38,711 nt of DNA, from NCBI GenBank assembly GCA_945897075.1, contig CAMDEX010000021.1, positions 1 to 38,711 on the forward strand. The letters run 5' to 3'. The notes beneath the pieces were generated by a model, which made no database searches, was not told where the DNA came from, and saw only the letters and a list, made by a program, of their open reading frames with translations. Shown piece by piece: positions 33,448-38,711 of the stretch (within the stretch, counting starts at the first letter, position 1; each line of letters opens with the position of its first letter). The DNA comes from Litorilinea aerophila (GTDB lineage Bacteria > Chloroflexota > Anaerolineae > Caldilineales > Caldilineaceae). The translations under genes and the position numbers were made by a program.

Positions 33448-34407
33448 ATGGAAAACGAACAACGAATGGTTGACAACACGCAAAACGGTGGTCAAGGGAG
33501 AGTGGCAACCAGACAACAGAAGGGCTTTTGGTCTCGGCTGCGCTTGACGGAGGAGATAGAGGGCTACCTCATGATTCTGCCCTGGCTGATTGGCTTTCTG
33601 CTCTTTACCGCCGGGCCGATGTTGACTGGTCTGGGGTTGGTTTTTGCCCACTACGACATTCTGTCGCCGCCCAGATGGGCTGGTCTGGCCAATCTACAGC
33701 GCCTGCTCAGAGATGATCTGGTCATGGTCGCCACCCTGAATACCTTTGTACTCACCATCCTTTCGGTATTGCCGCGGTTGGTGATAGCCTTGCTGCTGGC
33801 CTTGCTGCTCAATCAAAAGTTGCGCGGTATTGGTCTATTTCGTACTATCTATTACACGCCAACGATTGTGCCTGCCTTCGCCAGTGTGGTGCTTTGGATC
33901 TTGTTGCTGCAGAAGGATGCAGGCGCCGTGAATTATGGCCTGCGCAGCATCGGTCTACCCGCTCTCGGCTGGCTGACCGACCCGGTGACGGCCAAATTTG
34001 CGATTGCGCTTATGACGATCTTCTATTTTGGCCCGCAGATGCTGGTCTTTCTGGCCGCCTTGCAGGGTGTGCCCCTCCAACTCTATGAATCGGCCATGGT
34101 CGATGGGGCCGGATCTCTCACCCGTTTCTGGACGATCACATTGCCACTGATCACACCGGCGATCTTCTTTAATATGGTGGTGCTGATCGTAGAGACATTG
34201 CAGATATTTACGCCCCCCTTTCTCTCCACGATGGGCGGCCCCATGAACAGCACAACTACCAGTGTCATGTATATTTATGAGCAGGGCTTTGGCAGTTTGC
34301 GCATGGGCTACGCTTCGGCCCTATCCTGGTTGCTTTTTCTGCTGATCTTACTTTTCACCACACTGCAATTTCGCTTGTCTGGCTGGGTGCATTATGAAAG
34401 CAACTAA
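33448..34407 (+). CDS. Sugar ABC transporter permease, MalF type, second system
   Basis: A 319-residue inner-membrane permease. A cytoplasmic leader of about 35 residues precedes six helices starting at LMILPWLIGFLLFTAGP. The EAA loop is ESAMVDGAGSLTRFWTITLP, followed by the STMGGPMNSTTT segment typical of MalF/UgpA-type subunits. The ATG at 33448 has a modest AGGT upstream; an internal ATG seven codons on is possible. The last 14 bp overlap the start of the next permease gene, so translation is probably coupled. Confidence 0.92.
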   Translation: MENEQRMVDNTQNGGQGRVATRQQKGFWSRLRLTEEIEGYLMILPWLIGFLLFTAGPMLTGLGLVFAHYDILSPPRWAGLANLQRLLRDDLVMVATLNTFVLTILSVLPRLVIALLLALLLNQKLRGIGLFRTIYYTPTIVPAFASVVLWILLLQKDAGAVNYGLRSIGLPALGWLTDPVTAKFAIALMTIFYFGPQMLVFLAALQGVPLQLYESAMVDGAGSLTRFWTITLPLITPAIFFNMVVLIVETLQIFTPPFLSTMGGPMNSTTTSVMYIYEQGFGSLRMGYASALSWLLFLLILLFTTLQFRLSGWVHYESN

Positions 34408-35272
34408 TCCGTCGCCCCGGCGCTATTTGCATAGCCTACTGCTCTATGCGCTCTTGTTGACTGCCAGCGTCGTCCTGATTCTGCCCCTGCTCTGGCTGGT
34501 TTCCACTTCGCTCAAGGAGGCAGGGCGAGAGTTGTCGCTGCCGCCACGCTTTATTCCTCAGCCGGTTGTGTGGGGGAATTATCTTGAGTTGTTCCGGCGC
34601 GCACCCTTTGACATCTTTTTTCGCAATTCGTTTCTGATCACTATCCTCTCCACGTTGGGCAGTATGCTTAGTTGCTCATTGGTGGGCTTTGGTTTTGCCC
34701 GGCTGCGCTTTCGGGGCCGCAATTGGCTATTTGGCTTGGTATTGTCCACCATGATGTTGCCCGTCATCATTCAGCTCATTCCCCAATTTTTGCTCTTCAA
34801 ACAATTGGGCTGGTTGAATACCTTCTTGCCCTTGATTGTACCCTCCTGGTTCGCCCAGGGGTCGTATGGTCATGGCGCATTTTACATTTTCCTTATGCGG
34901 CAGTTTTACAAGACGATTCCCCTGGAGTTTGATGAAGCGGCGCGGGTGGATGGGGCCAACGCCTTCCAAATTTATTGGCGCGTCATTTTGCCGCTGACGA
35001 TTCCGGCCCTGGTCACTGTGGGCATCTTTGCCTTTCTGGCCGCCTGGTCCGACTTTCTCTACCCACTAATTTTTCTCAGCAACAAGCAACAATTTACGGT
35101 GGCCCTCGGTGTGCGCAGTTTTATGACCACAGGCGGCGGACAGGCGGCGTTGCAATGGCGGCTACTGGCAGGGGCGTCCATCTTGAGCATTATTCCTTCG
35201 CTCATCGTATTGTTGATGGGCCAAAAGTATTTTGTGCAGGGTGTCGCGCTCAGCGGGTTAAGTGGGCGCTGA
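34394..35272 (+). CDS. Sugar ABC transporter permease, MalG type, second system
   Basis: A 292-residue inner-membrane permease completing the second CUT1 importer. Typical features are PLLWLVSTSLKEAG, FFRNSFLITILSTLGSMLS, the EAA loop DEAARVDGANAFQIYWRVILP and the C-terminal QKYFVQGVALSGLSGR. The start lies 14 bp inside the preceding gene. A 70-bp gap then leads to the second dehydratase gene, suggesting that the imported sugar feeds this enzyme. Confidence 0.94.
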   Translation: MKATNPSPRRYLHSLLLYALLLTASVVLILPLLWLVSTSLKEAGRELSLPPRFIPQPVVWGNYLELFRRAPFDIFFRNSFLITILSTLGSMLSCSLVGFGFARLRFRGRNWLFGLVLSTMMLPVIIQLIPQFLLFKQLGWLNTFLPLIVPSWFAQGSYGHGAFYIFLMRQFYKTIPLEFDEAARVDGANAFQIYWRVILPLTIPALVTVGIFAFLAAWSDFLYPLIFLSNKQQFTVALGVRSFMTTGGGQAALQWRLLAGASILSIIPSLIVLLMGQKYFVQGVALSGLSGR

Positions 35273-35342
35273 GATTGTGCATCCTGTTGACTATTCCTAA
35301 GTCAACTTCGATGATAATACTGAACCGTAAGGATGGTGAGTT

Positions 35343-36479
35343 ATGAAAATTACCGCGATTCACACACGCGTCATGGGAGTACCAGGGCGAAACTGGATTT
35401 TTGTCTTTGTGGAAACTGACGCAGGTATTACGGGCATCGGCGAAGCGACGACCGAGTATCAGGAACAGGCGGTGGTCGCCGCCATTGAACAGCACTTTGC
35501 GCCGCTTCTGGTCGGCAAGGATCCAAGAGAGATCGAGCGACTCTGGCAGATGATGTACCGCCTCTACTGGTGGCGGCAGGGTGTGGTGATGACCAGCGCC
35601 ATGAGCGGTATCGACCAGGCGCTTTGGGACATTGCCGGCAAAGCCTACGGACAACCGGTTTACCGACTGCTGGGTGGACCCTGCCGCGACCGCGTGCGTC
35701 TCTACGCCCGCGGCGACCTGGGCTTGCCCACAATGGCCAGCGAAGCCGAGGCAGCCATCAAAGAAGGCTTTACCGCCTTCAAATGGGGCTATGGCCCGAC
35801 AGGGCGTCCCTTCGATGAAGCGGAAAACATTCGGACGGCGCACGCAACGGCCCAGTCTATCGTCGCCGCCATGGGCGACCAGCCGCTCGACCTTATGATC
35901 GACTGTGCTGGTCTCTTCTCGCTCAATGGTGCCATACAGATGATCCGTGGTCTGCAAGGTTACCCCATCTTGTTCGTCGAAGAACCTGTGGGGATCGATA
36001 ATTTCAACGAGATCGAGCGCCTGCACCAGGCTGGTCTGGGGATCAATCTGGCTCTGGGCGAACGGTTGTGTACGCGCTGGGCCTTTCGCGAACTTTTGGA
36101 ACGCCGCGCCGTGGACGTGATTCAGCCCGACATTTGTCACGCCGGCGGGATCAGCGAGTTGCGCAAAATTGGCACAATGGCCGAGGTCTACGGCGTGCGC
36201 ATTGCGCCGCATAATCCCTATGGGCCGGTAGCATTGGCCGCGGCTGTTCATGTGGCTGCCGCCATGAGCAATTTTCTTATTCTAGAATATTGTCGCTTCA
36301 GTCCACTCTTCTTTGCCGTGCAAAAGCAGGGGATTTCGGTAGTCAATGGCTACGCCGAATTGCCAACTGCGCCCGGCTTAGGCGTGGAGTTGAAGATGGA
36401 ACTTATCGAGCAGCATCCATACAGTCCCTTGTCGATTCGCAGCTATTTTGCCGCGGATGGGGCAATCCCGTTGATCTAG
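35343..36479 (+). CDS. Enolase-superfamily dehydratase, second copy type
   Basis: A 378-residue MR/MLE-type enzyme with capping domain and barrel. Metal ligands are Asp187 (IDCAG), Glu213 or Glu214 (VEEP) and Glu240 (ALGER). Lys147 (FKWGYG), Asp263 (QPDICH) and His290 (APHNPYGP) are the acid/base candidates. Unlike the enzyme at 24941, the residue two after the metal Asp is Ala189, not His, so the galactonate-dehydratase-type D-x-H base is absent and His290 or Lys147 must serve. It is distantly related to the 24941 protein, not a recent duplicate. The ATG at 35343 follows AAGGATGGTGAG. The stop is immediately followed by the exporter remnant. Confidence 0.88.
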   Translation: MKITAIHTRVMGVPGRNWIFVFVETDAGITGIGEATTEYQEQAVVAAIEQHFAPLLVGKDPREIERLWQMMYRLYWWRQGVVMTSAMSGIDQALWDIAGKAYGQPVYRLLGGPCRDRVRLYARGDLGLPTMASEAEAAIKEGFTAFKWGYGPTGRPFDEAENIRTAHATAQSIVAAMGDQPLDLMIDCAGLFSLNGAIQMIRGLQGYPILFVEEPVGIDNFNEIERLHQAGLGINLALGERLCTRWAFRELLERRAVDVIQPDICHAGGISELRKIGTMAEVYGVRIAPHNPYGPVALAAAVHVAAAMSNFLILEYCRFSPLFFAVQKQGISVVNGYAELPTAPGLGVELKMELIEQHPYSPLSIRSYFAADGAIPLI

Positions 36480-36703
36480 AAACTGGCTCAAATGACTCTT
36501 ATCCTGATCTGGTCGGCCACCAACGCCCTGCGCGCCGATCTGGCCCTGCACTGTCTGCGGCTGGATATGGCCTTTTACAACAGCCACACCCCCGGCGAGC
36601 TGATCGAACGGGTGGACGGGGATATGAGCGGGCTGCCGATCCAGATGATTGCCAGCGCCCTGCTTGTCGTCGGCGTGATTCTTCTGCTCCTGCGCGAAGA
36701 TTG
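36480..36703 (+). pseudogene. ABC exporter remnant, 5' part (interrupted)
   Basis: About 75 codons match the membrane domain of an ATP-binding/permease exporter (ATNALRADLALHCLRLDMAF, TPGELIERVDGD, LLLLREDW). The N-terminal helices are missing: the homology starts directly after the dehydratase stop. Compared with the usual form, a short segment after the VDGD motif also seems deleted (GDMSGLPIQM). The frame is cut after the first two bases of the Trp codon at 36703 by the ISAzo13-family element and resumes at 38134 as [11 protein letters not shown]. The gene cannot give a functional exporter. Confidence 0.75.
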
Positions 36704-36767
36704 GGCGTATTCAAAAAATAAAATACCCAGGATAGATGGTAAACTGCTCTCACGAAAGGGGAGAGCA

Positions 36768-38111
36768 ATGGAATTGAGCCAGGCGATCAAAGATACATTG
36801 AACGAAACACAAGCGAGTCTGAGCGGGTATAAACGACGTCATTTCATGGCCCAAGTCGTGAAAAGCATGTTTTATGGAAAGCCAAGTTGGGCCGAAAATG
36901 TGCTGAGTTGGAATCGCAAGACGCTGAGTGCTCTGTAAAATAAGTTTCCGTGAATACCCGTTCGCTTGATTTCGATACGCCTCGAAGACTCGGCTACTCA
37001 ATCAGCGCTCACTGATCCGATTGCTGATATTGTAGAAAACTTAATTTACGAAGTACTGAGTAAAGCGTTGGCAGAATGGGAAGGCAAATTCTGTTACATT
37101 GACCGTTATTATGTACGGGGACGGAAGAAGGCCGAAGAACAGATGCCGAATTTACTGTCAGATATACAAGAGATCGTCGATAGCCAGAGCCAAACGGACC
37201 CGACATTTCGTACAAACCGATTGTATACACGCTTAAGCGCAGCCGAAGTACGCAGACAGTTGATGGCACAAAAGGCATATACAGATGACGAATTGCCTTG
37301 TGCAGCGACGATCAATACGAAACTTAACGTCATGGGCTATCGCTTGCGGGCCGTCCAGAAAAGCCGCCCTCAAAAAAAGATAGCTGACACCGATGCCATA
37401 TTTGCGAAACTTGAGCAGATTCGCCAGGAGGTACGAACCGACAAAAGTCTCTTGCGTTTCTCCATGGATGCCAAAGCAACCGTTCTCATCGGGAACTATT
37501 CTCGTGGTGGTCAGAGCCGTATCCAGGTCCATGCCGCCGATCACGACTTCAAACCCGATGAAAAGGTGACGCCTTATTGTATTTTCTTGCCTGATCACAA
37601 CCAAGCTTATCTTTACTTTACATCCAGTCGAGTTACCAGTGATTTCATCGCCGATTGCCTACTCGACTGCTGGCAACAGATTCGTCCTGACTTTCCTGAA
37701 GTGCAGACGCTCTTGCTTCTGCAGGACAATGGCCCAGAAAATCATAGCCGACGGACGCAGTTTATGCACCGCATGGTTCAAGTCGCTGACCAGTGTCAAC
37801 TGACGATTCAGCTTTCTTACTATCCCCCTTATCACAGCAAATACAACCCTGTCGAACGCTTTTGGGGCATTCTTGAAAAACATTGGAACGGTGCTTTACT
37901 TGATTCGATTTCGACAACGCTCAATTTCGCCCGTACTGTGACTTGGAAACAACAACATCCTATCGTCAAGTTGGTGCATACGATTTATCACAAAGGCGTT
38001 CGTCTTACCGCAAAAACCATGGCTTTCCTTGATCAGCGCTTTGACCGTCTTCCTGGTTTGGAAAAATATTTTGTCCTGATCCGTCCTCAACCCCAAACTC
38101 TTTCTGGGTAA
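36768..38111 (+). pseudogene. ISAzo13-family transposase, interrupted
   Basis: The DDE transposase reading frame starts at ATG 36768 (GAAAGGGGAGAG upstream; MELSQAIKDTLNETQASL) and ends at 38111. Catalytic residues are visible: Asp (SMDAKATV, codon at 37467), Asp (LLQDNGPENHS, codon at 37725) and Glu (KYNPVERFWG, codon at 37854). After codon 54 (RKTLS) a 126-bp insertion plus 6-bp duplication introduces TAA at 36936 and TGA at 36951. The frame then continues unchanged at KALAEWEGKFCYID, because 132 bp is a multiple of three. Without the insert the protein would be about 403 residues, normal for the family. The part downstream of 36966 remains open, so a truncated product from TTG 36966 is conceivable. 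Confidence 0.85.
36930..37055. mobile_element. MITE-like element nested in the transposase gene
   Basis: A 126-bp non-coding insertion is flanked by CTGAGT direct repeats (36924-36929, 37056-37061). The ends are imperfect inverted repeats of about 29 bp: the left end has TGTAAAATAAGTTTCCGTG, and the right end, reversed, has CGTAAATTAAGTTTTCTAC (about 20 of 29 identical). Excising the element with one duplication restores a continuous transposase frame. It encodes nothing and would need a transposase supplied in trans. The centre contains TTTCGATACGCCTC and CGGCTACTCAATCAGCG. One base of uncertainty exists at the right end (37054 or 37055). Confidence 0.75.
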
Positions 38112-38133
38112 TTATTTCTTTGAAGTAGCCTTG

Positions 38134-38320
38134 GCGGATGGGGCTGGTCGCCGCGCTCGCTCTGGTAGTTATGCTGGGCATCGATCCCCTGCAGACCGCG
38201 CTGGCAGTGGCACCCGGTCTGCTTGGGCTGTGGCTGAACAAACTGGTCTGGCCGCGCTCTCTGCGTTCCATGGAAAACGGCCAACGGGCGCGCGACCGAG
38301 TAATCGGCTTTCTGGGCGAC
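38134..38320 (+). pseudogene. ABC exporter remnant, 3' part
   Basis: Continues the exporter frame after the IS target duplication ([15 protein letters not shown]). It contains one or two hydrophobic helices and the stretch [20 protein letters not shown], resembling the cytoplasmic loop before the TED motif in exporter membrane domains. The homology stops at GFLGD, where the frame runs without a break into a purA-derived tail. The ATP-binding domain is absent. An ATG at 38138 could in principle start a 116-residue chimeric product. Confidence 0.6.
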
Positions 38321-38488
38321 ATCTACGAGGAGTGGCCGGGCTGGATGACCTCCACCGAAGATTGCCGCACCTGGGACGACCTGCCCACAGCCGCCCGCGC
38401 CTACATCCACCGCCTGGCCGAGCTGGCCGACGTGAAGATTGAGTATGTGTCGGTCGGCGCAGAGCGGGATCAGATGTTTGGGGTGTAG
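38321..38488 (+). pseudogene. Fragment of a second purA (C-terminal 55 codons)
   Basis: These 168 bp match the last 168 bp of purA (11770-11937) at 147 of 168 positions, counted directly. They end with the same FGV-stop. Most changes are in third positions (7 of 55 amino acids differ), showing that this copy evolved as a functional protein-coding gene before being truncated. Homology begins abruptly at IYEEWPGW and ends exactly at the stop codon. It is fused in frame to the exporter remnant. It lacks every catalytic residue and cannot make active enzyme. Confidence 0.88.
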
Positions 38489-38642
38489 GTTCGTTATTCT
38501 GCTGAACGAATACTCTCTTTCTGATCTCTTTGGATGGGTGAGATAAACACCATCAGTATTTCATTGGACTTTTGACAAAGGGAAAAGAAAACCATGTGTG
38601 CGAATAGTTGACGAAAAAGGAGAAATGAGTCAGAAATAGGGT

Positions 38643-38711
38643 ATGGACATAAAACAGAGTACGAAACAACTAGAGCAGTTCCGGGACGAAATGTACAAGA
38701 ACCTTGATAAC
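38643..38711 (+). CDS. Start of a possible transposase gene (cut by window end)
   Basis: An open frame of 23 codons from ATG 38643 (MDIKQSTKQLEQFRDEMYKN) runs off the window. The N-terminal pattern resembles the beginning of DDE transposases seen in Chloroflexota and cyanobacteria, recalled from memory only. AGGG precedes the ATG; a GGAGAAATG 20 bp earlier opens a frame that stops at once. The 154 bp between the purA fragment and this frame are AT-richer than the surroundings and hold no gene I can recognise; they may contain the left end of an insertion sequence. Confidence 0.4.
   Translation, partial: MDIKQSTKQLEQFRDEMYKNLDN

Larger units (their letters stand above)
36704..38130 (+). mobile_element. 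ISAzo13-family insertion sequence
   Basis: The element is about 1.43 kb (1.30 kb without the nested insertion). The ends are imperfect 28-bp inverted repeats, matching at 20 of 28 positions (36704-36731 and 38103-38130; both begin GGC and share TTCAAA and TACCCAG). TTG at 36701-36703 and 38131-38133 is a 3-bp target duplication. Removing the element and one copy restores the exporter frame (E-D-W-R-M-G-L), which fixes the boundaries independently. It encodes one transposase, now broken by a MITE-like insertion. Confidence 0.85.

Noticed and set aside
35250..36251. A 333-codon minus-strand open frame
   Set aside because: It is antisense to the second dehydratase, whose catalytic motifs are all in the plus frame.
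36704..36938. A 148-codon frame joining the exporter remnant to the transposase N-terminus
   Set aside because: It is an accidental fusion across the IS boundary; the two halves match different families and the transposase has its own ATG and ribosome site at 36768.

Overview
The window looks like a chromosomal segment of a Chloroflexota bacterium (Anaerolineae/Caldilineae type). This is an inference from style, not proof. It has moderately high GC, substrate-binding lipoproteins with twin-arginine leaders and Ala/Pro/Thr-rich linkers after an LAAC or LSAC lipobox, an HTH-ATPase-receiver regulator, many CUT1 sugar transporters without their own ATPase, and mobile DNA resembling that of this phylum. 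No rRNA, tRNA or CRISPR array was seen.

Layout. (1) 1-7855, minus strand: a six-gene operon read leftward from a near-consensus promoter at 7827-7855. It encodes a cytoplasmic Asp-box beta-propeller protein and a complete Opp/Dpp-type importer in the order BCDF-A. (2) 7924-8724, plus: a divergent AAC(3)-family acetyltransferase gene with its own promoter. (3) 8725-11997, plus: a purine pair, guaB (IMP dehydrogenase) and purA (adenylosuccinate synthetase). The two are separated by an unusual interleaved inverted repeat and closed by a very strong terminator. (4) 12217-15598: a membrane histidine kinase and an HTH-ATPase-receiver protein, convergent and overlapping by 188 bp. (5) 15979-36479, plus: a large sugar/sugar-acid cluster. 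(6) 36480-38711: a graveyard of gene remnants and mobile elements.

The large cluster holds two CUT1 ABC importers (each a binding protein plus two permeases) and an MFS transporter. Its enzymes fit a non-phosphorylative aldose oxidation route. Two near-duplicate Gfo/Idh/MocA dehydrogenases, a zinc alcohol dehydrogenase and a glycerol-1-phosphate-dehydrogenase-like enzyme could oxidise sugars. Three SMP-30/gluconolactonase-like proteins could open lactones. Two enolase-superfamily dehydratases (plus a third, truncated) could make 2-keto-3-deoxy acids. A DapA-family and an HpcH/HpaI-family lyase could cleave these to pyruvate and an aldehyde. Several members carry substitutions at key catalytic positions, so the true substrates may be unusual. 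Both binding-protein-to-permease junctions contain long perfect stem-loops that could set the high binding-protein:permease ratio.

At the right end an ABC-exporter remnant is split by an ISAzo13-family element with 28-bp imperfect terminal repeats and a 3-bp target duplication. The element's transposase gene is itself interrupted by a ~126-bp MITE-like element with its own terminal repeats and a 6-bp duplication. Immediately downstream the exporter frame runs in frame into a second, 87.5%-identical copy of the last 168 bp of purA. The window ends a few codons into another possible transposase gene.
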